From Pseudomonas putida (GTDB lineage Bacteria > Pseudomonadota > Gammaproteobacteria > Pseudomonadales > Pseudomonadaceae), in contig NZ_CP029693.1 of the NCBI RefSeq assembly GCF_003228315.1, positions 5,800,501 through 5,864,500 of the forward strand: 64,000 nucleotides of DNA, read 5' to 3'. Every line of letters starts with the position of its first letter. Positions within the stretch are counted from its first letter, which is position 1. The notes below the pieces were generated by a model. The model did no database searches. It saw only the letters and a list, made by a program, of their open reading frames with translations, and was not told the DNA's origin. A program made the translations under genes and the position numbers. Below, piece by piece: positions 51,748 to 62,000 of this stretch.

Positions 51748-53907
51748 CTAGACTGCCGCAGAGCCGACACGGCCCTTGCGCAGTGCATCAATGACCGCTT
51801 CTTTCGGCCCGTCGGCGACGATCCGCCCGTTGTCCAGCACGATCAGCCGATCCACCAGGCTGAGCATCGAGGTGCGGTGGGTGACCAGCAGTACGGTTTT
51901 GCCCTGGACTAGGCCGTGGAGTTTTTGCCGCAGGACGTCTTCGCTGCTGTTGTCCATGGCGCTGGTGGGTTCGTCGAGCAACATGATCGGCGGGTCCAGC
52001 AGCATGGCCCGGGCCAGCAGCACCGCCTGGCGCTGCCCGCCGGAGAGCAGTTGCCCACGCTCGCCCACGGGCCGGTCGAAGCCTTGCGGGTGTTGCCGGG
52101 CCAGTTCGGTGACACCGGTCAGTTCCGCCACTTCCAGCATCCGCGAGTCGCTGATGTAACGCGCGCCGAGGGTCAGGTTGTCGCGCAGGCTGCCGGCCAG
52201 CAGCGGCAGGTCGTGGGCCACGTAGCCGATCTGATGGCGCAGGTCGGCGACGTCCAGTTGCCGCAGGTCCAGGCCATCGAGCAGCAGTTGGCCTTCCCCC
52301 GGTTCGAGGAAGCCCATGACCAGTCGTGCCAGAGTGCTTTTGCCCGAACCGCTGCGCCCGATGATGCCGATCCGTTCGCCGGGTTTGACGCTGAAACTGA
52401 TGTTGGCCAGCGCCGCCGCGCTCTGGCCGTTGTAGTGGAAGGTCACGCCGGTCACGTCCAGCGCGCCTTGCAGATGGGTGCGCTCCAGTGGCCGCTGCCG
52501 GGCGTCGCGTTCCTGGGGCAGGGCCATCAGGGCGTCGGTGCTTTTCATGGTCAATTGCGCTTGCTGGTAACGGGTGATCAACCCGGCGATTTGCCCCAGC
52601 GGCGCCAACACCCGGCTGCCGAGCATGTAGGTTGCCACCAGCGCGCCGACGCTGAGGTTGCCTGCGATGATGCTGTAGACCCCGGCGACGATGGTGGCCA
52701 TGCCGGAAATCTGTTGGATGAACAGTGTGCCGTTGGTGGCCAGCGCCGCCAGATTGCGTGCGTGGCTGTCGAGGCGGGTGAGGGCGCCGTGGGTGCTCTC
52801 CCATTTGTGCTGGCGTTCGCTTTCGGCGCTGCAGGCCTTGAGTGTCTCCAGGCCGCCGAGGGTTTCGATCAGCAGGGCCTGGCGTTCGGCGCCCAGGGTC
52901 AGGCTTTTTTGCACGGTGTCGCGCAGACGCGCCTGAATCACCATGGCGAAGATGATCGTGATCGGAAAGGCCAGAATCGGAATGACTACCAGCCAGCCGC
53001 CCAACAGGCCGATCACCAATAGCATCAGCAGGGCAAAGGGCAGGTCGATCAGGCTGGTGAGCGTCACCGCCGTCAGAAATTCCCGCAGCCCCTGGAAGTC
53101 ATGGATGCTTTGGGCAAAACCGCCAATGGTCGCCGGTTTGGCTTTCATCGCCATGCCGGTGATGCGTTCGAACAAAGTCGCGGAAAGGATCACGTCGGTC
53201 TTCTTGCCGGCGGTGTCCAGCAAATGCGCGCGCACCACCCGCAGCACCAGTTCGAAACCGGTGCCGATCATCAAGCCGATGACCAGCACCCACAGGGTCG
53301 AGGTGGCCTGGTTCGGCACCACGCGGTCGTAGGTCTGCATCACGAACAGCGGCACCATCAACCCCAGCAGGTTGATCAGGAAGCTCGCCAGGATCGCATC
53401 GCTGTACAGCCATTTCGACAGCTTCAGGGTGTCGCGAAACCATGCCTGCACACGCGGTACCAGGGGCGAGCGCAGGTCTTCGAGTTCATGGCGCGGGCGG
53501 GCGAACAGGGCCTGGCCGCTGTAGTGTTCGGCGAGTTCTTCGGGGCTGATCCACTGTTCACCGCCGTCGGCTTCGCTGGGCAGGATCAGCACCCGGCCGT
53601 CTTCGCCAATACGCCGCAGCACGGCGGTGCGGTCGTTGTTCAGCAGCAACAATACCGGCAGGTTGAGCGGGGAAATGTCCTTGAGATCGCGGCGCAGCAG
53701 GCGCGCCTGCAAACCGGCCCGGGCGGCGGCGCGGGGCAGCAGGTCCAGGCTCATGCGCTGCTTGGCCATGGGCAGCCCGGCACTGAGGCTGCCGCGACTG
53801 ACCGTCGCGCCGTGGAGTTTGCAGAGGATCAACAGACCGTCCAGTAACGGGTCATCGAAGCTCAGGCGCGGATCGACACCGGTGTTGCCGGGTTCCATGC
53901 TGGTCAC
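51748..53907 (-). CDS. Type I secretion ABC transporter (LapB/MapB-like)
   Basis: A 719-residue exporter: an N-terminal C39-like domain (about 1-135) that lacks the protease Cys/His set and so only binds substrate, six membrane helices, and an ATPase domain with Walker A GRSGSGKST, signature LLSGGQRQAV, Walker B IMLLDEPTSAMD and the H-loop VTHRTS. GTG 53907 is chosen because GGGAG is 8 bases upstream and the length equals known LapB; ATG 53898 is the alternative. Confidence 0.9.
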   Translation of the reverse strand: MTSMEPGNTGVDPRLSFDDPLLDGLLILCKLHGATVSRGSLSAGLPMAKQRMSLDLLPRAAARAGLQARLLRRDLKDISPLNLPVLLLLNNDRTAVLRRIGEDGRVLILPSEADGGEQWISPEELAEHYSGQALFARPRHELEDLRSPLVPRVQAWFRDTLKLSKWLYSDAILASFLINLLGLMVPLFVMQTYDRVVPNQATSTLWVLVIGLMIGTGFELVLRVVRAHLLDTAGKKTDVILSATLFERITGMAMKAKPATIGGFAQSIHDFQGLREFLTAVTLTSLIDLPFALLMLLVIGLLGGWLVVIPILAFPITIIFAMVIQARLRDTVQKSLTLGAERQALLIETLGGLETLKACSAESERQHKWESTHGALTRLDSHARNLAALATNGTLFIQQISGMATIVAGVYSIIAGNLSVGALVATYMLGSRVLAPLGQIAGLITRYQQAQLTMKSTDALMALPQERDARQRPLERTHLQGALDVTGVTFHYNGQSAAALANISFSVKPGERIGIIGRSGSGKSTLARLVMGFLEPGEGQLLLDGLDLRQLDVADLRHQIGYVAHDLPLLAGSLRDNLTLGARYISDSRMLEVAELTGVTELARQHPQGFDRPVGERGQLLSGGQRQAVLLARAMLLDPPIMLLDEPTSAMDNSSEDVLRQKLHGLVQGKTVLLVTHRTSMLSLVDRLIVLDNGRIVADGPKEAVIDALRKGRVGSAAV

Positions 53908-53942
53908 ATTGATCGCTCCCTTATTTGAACAACTCAATCAAT

Positions 53943-54043
53943 TGTAGGAGCGAGCCTGCTCGCGATGAACCGGAGTGCGACGCGGGGTGTCAGGCTTCCC
54001 GCTTCATCGTTAACGATCATCGCGAGCAGGCTCGCTCCTACAG
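53943..54043. repeat. REP inverted pair within the secretion operon
   Basis: REP arms at 53943-53967 and 54018-54043. The spacer CATCGTTAACGATCATCGCG is the inverse of that at 24.4 kb. It lies between the outer-membrane-factor and ABC-transporter genes and may tune their relative expression. Confidence 0.88.
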
Positions 54044-54051
54044 GAGGCGTC

Positions 54052-55410
54052 TCATTTGAGATCAGGCAGACGGGCTTCGTTCTTCACCTCGGCCTGGGCG
54101 ACCGCATCGGCAGGCAGCACGACCCGCTGTTTGCTCAGCAATTGGCCCATGTTCGCCAGAACACGGTACATCGAAAACTCCTCGGTGTAGCGCACTTCCG
54201 TGTAGCGGCGGTTGGCGTTGTAGAGTTCGTTTTCGCTGTCCAGCAGGTCGAGCAGGGTGCGCTGGCCGAGGCCGAACTGGTCCTGGTAGGCCATGCGTAC
54301 GCGCTTGCTGGTTTCGGCATATTCACGGGCGGTCGGGGTTTGTTTCTTGGCATTGACCATGGCGTTCCAGGCCAGGTGAATGTTCTCGTTGAGTTGGCGC
54401 AGGGCGTTGTTGCGGATGTCCATCGCCTGATTGATCTTGTGCGCGTCCGATTGCAGGCGCGCCTTGTCGCTGCCGCCGCGGAACAGGTTGTAGTTCATCA
54501 CCACGCCGACCCGCCATTCATTGTCATGGCCCTTGTCGCCCTGGATGTTGTTGTTCGCACCGACCGCCGCTTCCGCATCGAAGCGAGGGTAGAACGGCGA
54601 CTTGGCCACTTCGTACTGGCTCTCGGCCGATTGCACGTCAGCCTGGGCGGATTTCAGGTACGGGTTGTTTTCCACCATGCTCTGCTGGGCTTCGAGCAAG
54701 GTTGGCGGCAGTTCGCCCCGGGTCGAGGGCGGTGCTTCCAGTTCATCGGGCAGGCGGCCGACCACGGCGGCGAAGTTCGACTCGGCGTCGGCCAGGTCCA
54801 CCTGGGCGGTATCGAGGTTGTTTTCCGCCAGGGCCCGACGGGCGGTGGACTGATCGGCGTCGGCGTTGCTGCCGACACCGCGCTGGGTGCGCAGGCCGAT
54901 CTGATCGTTGACCCGCAAGTGTGCCTGCAGGTTGTTCTGCGCCAATGTCACCAGCTCACGGCGCTTGAGCACTTCGAGATAGACCTCGATGGTGCGCAGG
55001 GCCAGGTCCTGGGCGGTGCCCTGGGCGTAATAGGCACGGGAGTTGACCACGCCCTTGGTGCGCTCGACTTCATTGGCAGTGTTGAACCCGTCGAACAGCA
55101 TCTGCCGCAACCGCAGCTCCGACTGGGTGTAATTGAGGATCGAGGTGTGGTGATCGCCGAACGCCCGGGTGTTGGTGTTATCGCTGTAGCCGCGCCCGTA
55201 GGCGGCATTGAGATCCACCGACGGATAAAAGCCCCCCTTGGCGACCTTTACGTCTTCATCAGCCGACAAACGGCTATCCACCCGCGACGCCAGCTCAGGG
55301 TGGGTCGCGATGGTGCTCTGGATGGCCTCGGTCATGGTCATGGCTTGAGCCTGGTAGGTGCAGGCCATGGCCAGTAAAACTGCGGAGCAGAGGGGGTTTA
55401 AGCGGCGCAT
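54052..55410 (-). CDS. Type I secretion outer-membrane channel (TolC family, LapE/MapE-like)
   Basis: A 452-residue TolC-family protein. Signal peptide residues 1-23 (ending YQAQA), then two repeated halves of long helices and strands (MTMTEAIQSTIATHPEL ...; AESQYEVAKSPFYPRFD). ATG 55410 has AGGGAG 8 bases upstream; the frame stays open to 55737 but that extension has no signal sequence first. It leads the operon with the ABC transporter and adaptor and is divergent from the adhesin they would export. Confidence 0.9.
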   Translation of the reverse strand: MRRLNPLCSAVLLAMACTYQAQAMTMTEAIQSTIATHPELASRVDSRLSADEDVKVAKGGFYPSVDLNAAYGRGYSDNTNTRAFGDHHTSILNYTQSELRLRQMLFDGFNTANEVERTKGVVNSRAYYAQGTAQDLALRTIEVYLEVLKRRELVTLAQNNLQAHLRVNDQIGLRTQRGVGSNADADQSTARRALAENNLDTAQVDLADAESNFAAVVGRLPDELEAPPSTRGELPPTLLEAQQSMVENNPYLKSAQADVQSAESQYEVAKSPFYPRFDAEAAVGANNNIQGDKGHDNEWRVGVVMNYNLFRGGSDKARLQSDAHKINQAMDIRNNALRQLNENIHLAWNAMVNAKKQTPTAREYAETSKRVRMAYQDQFGLGQRTLLDLLDSENELYNANRRYTEVRYTEEFSMYRVLANMGQLLSKQRVVLPADAVAQAEVKNEARLPDLK

Positions 55411-55717
55411 GGGTGCATCTCCCTGAAGTCCTGATGGTGCTTTATCGTCGCCAAATAATTGACGACATTTATAGGTAAACCGTTTCATGGCTTTTACATC
55501 AGAGCTAAGAACATTCTGGAGAGAACCTAAGAAGTTTTTCTCATAATGTTTATGCCGAAAAAAACTTATGCGCTCTGCAAAATCCAGCACATTGTTCAGT
55601 TGCGAAGCCCTTGTTTTATGAGCTTTAGGGCGCTCTCCGAGGGCTTCGGAAAAGTTCCACCCACTTATCGACATAGGGCGGGGAAGTGCTGGAGGGAGGG
55701 AGGTGTAGCGGTACAGT

Positions 55718-55739
55718 GAGTGACAAAATTTTGTCACTC
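55718..55739. promoter_or_regulatory. Perfect 22-base palindrome in the adhesin/secretion divergent region
   Basis: The half-site GAGTGACAAAA at 55718-55728 is followed directly by its exact complement to 55739, with no centre. It lies about 310 bases from the outer-membrane-factor start and 265 from the adhesin start, inside the 593-base divergent gap. It does not match the FleQ or AmrZ consensus I know. It could bind a dimeric regulator or fold as a hairpin. Confidence 0.6.
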
Positions 55740-56003
55740 GTGTGATTCACCACCGTTACGCATCGTTGCAGGGTGAGTCGCCCACGAAGAAACGCCCGAT
55801 ACAATTGATTGCAAAGGCTTTTCTTCCGATGAAGGTGACACCCACGGGCAATACGCCGGGCGAGATCGTCGCCAGGGAAGCGGCTTACTCAGGTAAACGC
55901 TCACTTTTAGACGAACCGCCAGGCAAGTCGCCTGAGCCATCCATGAGCATGTTCTCCGCAACAAAAAAGGTGCCGACAGCGGTTGGCAGCGGAGGAAATG
56001 CAC
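55740..56003 (+). other. Long untranslated leader candidate of the adhesin gene
   Basis: The sequence from the palindrome to the adhesin ATG has no convincing reading frame on either strand. It is GC-rich with small hairpins, for example CAGGC-AAGTC-GCCTG near 55920. If the promoter lies near the palindrome the message has a leader of about 250 bases, enough for post-transcriptional control. No riboswitch class I know is recognisable. Confidence 0.35.
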
Positions 56004-59000
56004 ATGGCAACGCTCATCGGTATCGTCAGTAAGGTCATCGGTCAGGTGTTCGCGGTGGCGGGCGACGGCACCCGTCGCCCTCTGATCGAGGGCGACCGAT
56101 TGTTCGCCGGTGATCAGCTCGTTACCGGTGCCGAAGGCGCGGTGGCGGTGCATCTGCAAAATGGCCAGGAGCTAACCCTTGGACGGGGCAGCAGCCTGAA
56201 CATGACCCCACAGCTGCTGGCCCAGGAATCGCCCCACCTCAATACCAACGAATCGGTGACGCCCAGCGAGGCGCAGCTGAGTGACGTCGAGCAGCTGCAA
56301 AAAGCCATTGCTGCCGGTGACGACCCGACGCAGACCGCCGAAGCAACGGCGGCGGGACCAGGCGGCTCGACCGGACCTGCCGGCGGTGCACTGGGCGGCG
56401 GCCACAGTTTTGTGATGCTCGAAGAGGTCGGCGGACGGGTCGATCCGAACATCGGCTTCCCCACCGCCGGTTTCAACGGCATTCCCGAGTTCCCCGAAGA
56501 GCGCCACGATGCGGTGGTCAACACCGTTGTTGATGACACCCAGGGACCCGTGATCGCGCCTCCCGTTCCACTTCCGCCAGTCGTGAACAACCCTGTCACC
56601 CTCAGTGGGTTGTCGGTGGAAGGCGGCGAGCTGAACCTCAACGAAGCAAACCTGCCTGATGGCTCGGCGAGCAATCCGGGGGCTCTTACCCAGAGCGGTA
56701 CGTTTACGGTCACAGCGCCCGACGGGCTGAACAATTTGAGCATCGGCGGGATCAACGTCATCACCGGCGGTGTCGCCGTGGGCTTCCCGCAATCGATCAC
56801 CACGCAGCTCGGCAGCACCCTGACCATCACCGGTTATAACCCGGCTACCGGCGTGGTCAGCTACAGCTACACCCTCAACGGCAGCGAGACCCATTCGAGC
56901 GGTGATGGCACTACCCTCAGCGAGCACTTCACGGTGGTGGCTGGGGACAACAATGGCGACTCCACCACCGGGTCGCTGGACGTCAACATCACCGATGACG
57001 TGCCCAAGGCGTTCGATGACCACAATGGCACGGCTACGGAAACCCGGTTGACCCTGAATGGCAATGTCCTGACCAACGACATACAGGGCGCTGACCGCGT
57101 ACCGGTGGGTGAAAATTCCGGGCCGATCACGCCCGGTACCTTTGTGGGTACCTACGGCACCCTGGTGCTGAATGCCAACGGCACCTACACCTACACCCTC
57201 AACACCGACGATGCCGACTTCAAGGCGCTGCACGGTGGTGGTGATGGCAAGGAGACGTTCACCTACACCCTCACCGATGCCGATGGCGATACCAGCACTG
57301 CCCATCTGGTGCTGGACATCCACAATGACGACGACGGTGTGACCATCAATGGGTTGGACGTCGAGGGTGGCGAGCTCACCGTCTACGAGAAAAATCTGTC
57401 TGACGGCAGTAACCCGGATAGCGGGGCGCTGACTCAGAGCGGCACCTTCACCATCACCGCTCCCGATGGCGTCGAGACCCTGAGCATCGGCGGCATCAAC
57501 GTCGTGGTCGGCGGGGTGAGCGCAGGCTTCCCGCAATCAATCACCACGCCGCTGGGCAGCACCCTGACCATCACCGGCTTCAACGCCGCCACTGGCGTGG
57601 TCAGTTACAGCTACACCCTGGTGGATAACGAAGCCCACCCGACCGGCAATGGCGCCAACAGTCTGTCCGAGCAGTTCGCCGTCACCGTCGTGGATGACAA
57701 CGGCACCACCGCCAACGGCAGCCTAGACGTGAACATCGTCGACGACCTGCCCAAAGCCGTGTACGACAGCAACGCCACCACCGCGTCGGAAACCCAGCTG
57801 ACCCTGAACGGCAACGTGCTGACCAATGACGTGCAAGGCGCCGACCGCGTGACGGTGGGTGAAAACGCCGGCCCAATTACGCCCGGTACTTTCGTCGGTA
57901 CCTACGGCACCCTGGTGCTGAACGCCAACGGCACTTACACCTACACCCTCAACCCCAGCGATGCGGATTTCAAAGCGTTGCACGGTGGCGGCAACGGCAC
58001 CGAGACTTTCACTTACACCCTCACCGATGCCGACGGCGACACCAGCACCGCTAACCTGGTGCTGAACATCCACAACAACGACGATGGCGTGACCATCAAT
58101 GGCCTGAACGTTGAGGGTGGTGAACTCACCGTCTACGAGAAAAATCTGTCTGACGGCAGTAACCCGGACGCCGGGGCGCTGACCCAGAGCGGCACCTTCA
58201 CCATCACTGCACCGGATGGCGTCGAGACCCTGAGCATCGGCGGCATCAACGTCGTGGTCGGCGGGGTGAGCGCAGGCTTCCCGCAATCGATCACTACACC
58301 GCTGGGCAGCACCCTGACCATCACCGGCTTCAACGCCGCCACTGGCGTGGTCAGTTACAGCTACACCCTGGTGGATAACGAAGCCCACCCAGCCGGCAAT
58401 GGCGCCAACAGCCTGTCCGAGCAGTTCGCCGTCACCGTCGTGGATGACAACGGCACCACCGCCAACGGCAGCCTCGACGTGAACATCGTCGACGACCTGC
58501 CAAAAGCCGTGTACGACAGCAACGCCGCGACCGCGTCGGAAACCCAGCTGACCCTGAACGGCAATGTGCTGACCAATGACGTGCAAGGCGCCGACCGTGT
58601 GACGGTGGGTGAAAACTCCGGCCCAATTACGCCCGGTACTTTCGTCGGTACCTACGGCACCCTGGTGCTGAACGCCAATGGCACTTACACCTACACCCTG
58701 AACACCAGCGATGCGGATTTCAAAGCGCTGCACGGTGGTGGCAACGGCACTGAGACCTTCACCTACACCCTCACCGATGCCGACGGCGATACCAGCACTG
58801 CCAACCTGGTGCTGAACATCCACAACAATGACGATGGCGTGACCATCAATGGCCTGAACGTTGAAGGCGGCGAGCTCACCGTCTACGAGAAGAATCTGTC
58901 TGACGGCAGCAACCCGGACAACGGGGCGCTGACCCAGAGCGGCACCTTCACCATCACCGCACCCGATGGCGTGGAGACCCTGAGCATCGGTGGCATCAAT

Positions 59001-62000
59001 GTGGTGGTCGGCGGGGTGAGCGCAGGCTTCCCGCAATCGATCACCACGCCGCTGGGCAGCACCCTGACCATCACCGGCTTTAACGCCGCCACCGGCGTGA
59101 TCAGCTACAGCTACACCCTGGTCGACAACGAAGCGCATCCAACCGGCAATGGCGCCAACAGCCTGTCCGAGCAGTTCGCCGTCACCGTGGTCGACGACAA
59201 CGGCACCACCGCCAACGGCAGCCTCGACGTGAACATCGTCGACGACCTGCCCAAAGCCGTGTACGACAGCAACGCCGCGACCGCGTCGGAAACCCAGCTG
59301 ACCCTGAACGGCAACGTGCTGACCAATGACGTGCAAGGCGCCGACCGCGTGACGGTGGGTGAAAACGCCGGCCCAATTACGCCCGGTACTTTCGTCGGTA
59401 CCTACGGCACCCTGGTGCTGAACGCCAACGGCACTTACACGTACACCCTCAACCCCAGCGATGCGGATTTCAAAGCGTTGCACGGTGGCGGCAACGGCAC
59501 CGAGACTTTCACTTACACCCTCACCGATGCCGACGGCGACACCAGCACCGCCAACCTGGTGCTGAATATCCACAACAACGACGATGGCGTGACCATCAAT
59601 GGCCTGAACGTTGAGGGTGGTGAACTCACCGTTTACGAGAAGAACCTCAGCGACGGCAGCAATCCGGACAACGGGGCACTGACCCAAAGCGGCACCTTCA
59701 CCATCAATGCACCCGATGGCGTCGAGACCCTGAGCATCGGCGGCATCAACGTCGTGGTCGGCGGGGTGAGCGCAGGCTTCCCGCAATCGATCACTACACC
59801 GCTGGGCAGCACCCTGACCATCACCGGCTTCAACGCCGCCACTGGCGTGGTCAGCTACAGCTACACCCTGGTCGACAACGAAGCGCATCCAGCCGGCAAT
59901 GGCGCCAACAGCCTGTCCGAGCAGTTCGCCGTCACCGTCGTGGATGACAACGGCACCACCGCCAACGGCAGCCTCGACGTAAACATCGTCGATGACCTGC
60001 CCAAAGCCGTGTACGACAGCAACGCGGCGACCGCGTCGGAAACCCAGCTCACTCTCAATGGCAATGTCCTGACCAACGACATACAGGGTGCTGACCGCGT
60101 GCCGACCGGCCCAAGCGCCGGTCCGATCACCCCCGGCACCTTCGTCGGCACTTACGGCACCCTGGTGCTGAATGCCAACGGCACCTACACCTACACCCTC
60201 AACACCAGCGATGCGGATTTCAAAGCGCTGCATGGCGGCGGTAACGGCACCGAGACTTTCACCTACACGCTCACTGACGCTGACGGGGACACCAGCACTG
60301 CCAACCTGGTGCTGAACATCCACAACAATGACGATGGCGTCACGCTCACCGGCCTGGATGTGTATGGCGGCGAACTGACTGTCTACGAGAAAAACCTCAG
60401 CGACGGCAGCACCCCCAACGCGCCAGCGCTAACCCAAAGCGGCACCTTCACCGTCACGGCACTGGATGGCCTGCAAACCCTGACCGTGGGCGGCATCACG
60501 GTCGTCAGCGGCGGCGTGGCCGCCGGTTTCCCGCAATCGATCACTACACCGCTGGGCAGCACGCTGACCATCACCGGCTTCAACGCCACCACCGGCGTGG
60601 TCAGCTACAGCTACACCCTGGTGGATAACGAAGCGCACCCGACGGCCAATGGTGCCAACAGCCTCACTGAAAACTTCAACGTCGTGGCGACCGATACCGA
60701 CGGCAGCACCGCCACCGGGCAGATCAACGTCAACATCGTCGACGATGTGCCCAAGGCGATGAACGACAGCAATGCGTCGACGGCTTCGGAAAGCCATCTC
60801 ACCCTGAGCGGCAACGTGCTGACCAACGACGTGCAAGGCGCCGATCGTGTGCCAACTGGCCCAGGCGCCGGCCCCATCACCGCCGGCACCTTCGTCGGCA
60901 CCTACGGCACGCTGGTGCTGAACGCCAACGGCACTTACACCTACACCCTCAACACCAGCGATGCCGATTTCAAAGCCCTGCATGGCGGCGGCAACGGCAC
61001 CGAGACCTTCACCTATACCCTGACCGATGCCGACGGCGACAAGAGCACCGCCAACCTGGTGCTGAACATCCACAACAACAACGACCCGGTGATTATCAAG
61101 GGCCTGGATGTGTGTGGCGATGAACTCACCGTCTACGAGAAAAACCTCAGCGACGGCAGCCACCCCAACACGCCGGCACTGACCCAAAGCGGCACCTTTA
61201 CCGTCACCGCGCTGGATGGCCTGCAAACCCTGATGGTGGGTGGAATCGCCGTGGTCAGCGGTGGCGTAGCCGCCGGCTTCCCGCAATCGATCACCACGCC
61301 GCTGGGCAGCACCCTGACCATCACCGGTTATAACCCGATCACCGGCGTGGTCAGCTACAGCTACACCCTGGTGGATAACGAAGCCCATCCGACCGCCCAT
61401 GGTGCCAACAGCATCACCGAGAACTTCAACATCGTTGCCACCGACACCGACGGCAGTTCCGCCAGCGGGCAGATCAACGTCAACATCGTCGACGATGTGC
61501 CCAAGGCGATGAACGACACCAATGCGTCGACCGCCTCGGAAACACATCTGACCCTCAACGGCAACGTGCTGACCAACGACGTGCAAGGCGCCGACCGTGT
61601 AACGACCGGCCCGAGCAGCGGGCCGATCACCCCCGGCACCTTCGTCGGCACCTACGGCACCCTGGTGCTGAACGCCAACGGCACTTACACCTACACCCTC
61701 AACCCCAACGATGCCGACTTCAAGGCGCTGCATGGTGGCGGCAACGGCACCGAGACCTTTACCTATACCCTGACCGATGCCGACGGCGACAAGAGCACCG
61801 CGAAACTGGTGCTGAACATCCACAACAACGACGATGGCGTGACCATCAATGGGCTGAACGTCGAAGGTGGCGAGCTCAACGTCTACGAGAAGAACCTCAG
61901 CGATGGCAGCAATCCGGACGCCGGGGCACTGACCCAGAGCGGCACGTTCACCATCAACGCACCCGACGGTGTCGTGACCCTGACTATCGGTGGCATCAAC

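Noticed and set aside
15216..54043. REP elements as insertion sequences or CRISPR repeats
   Set aside because: They are short paired palindromes scattered between genes, with no transposase and no regular array.
55740..56003. Cyclic-di-GMP riboswitch in the adhesin leader
   Set aside because: The conserved core of known classes could not be found by eye.
55742..56032. 96-codon plus-strand frame in front of the adhesin
   Set aside because: Starts next to the palindrome without a ribosome-binding site, overlaps the adhesin start, and shows no domain or sensible composition.
57723..60323. 866-codon minus-strand frame
   Set aside because: Antisense to the adhesin repeats, repeats with the same 750-base period, and lacks a ribosome-binding site; the plus strand has the retention module and domain signatures.
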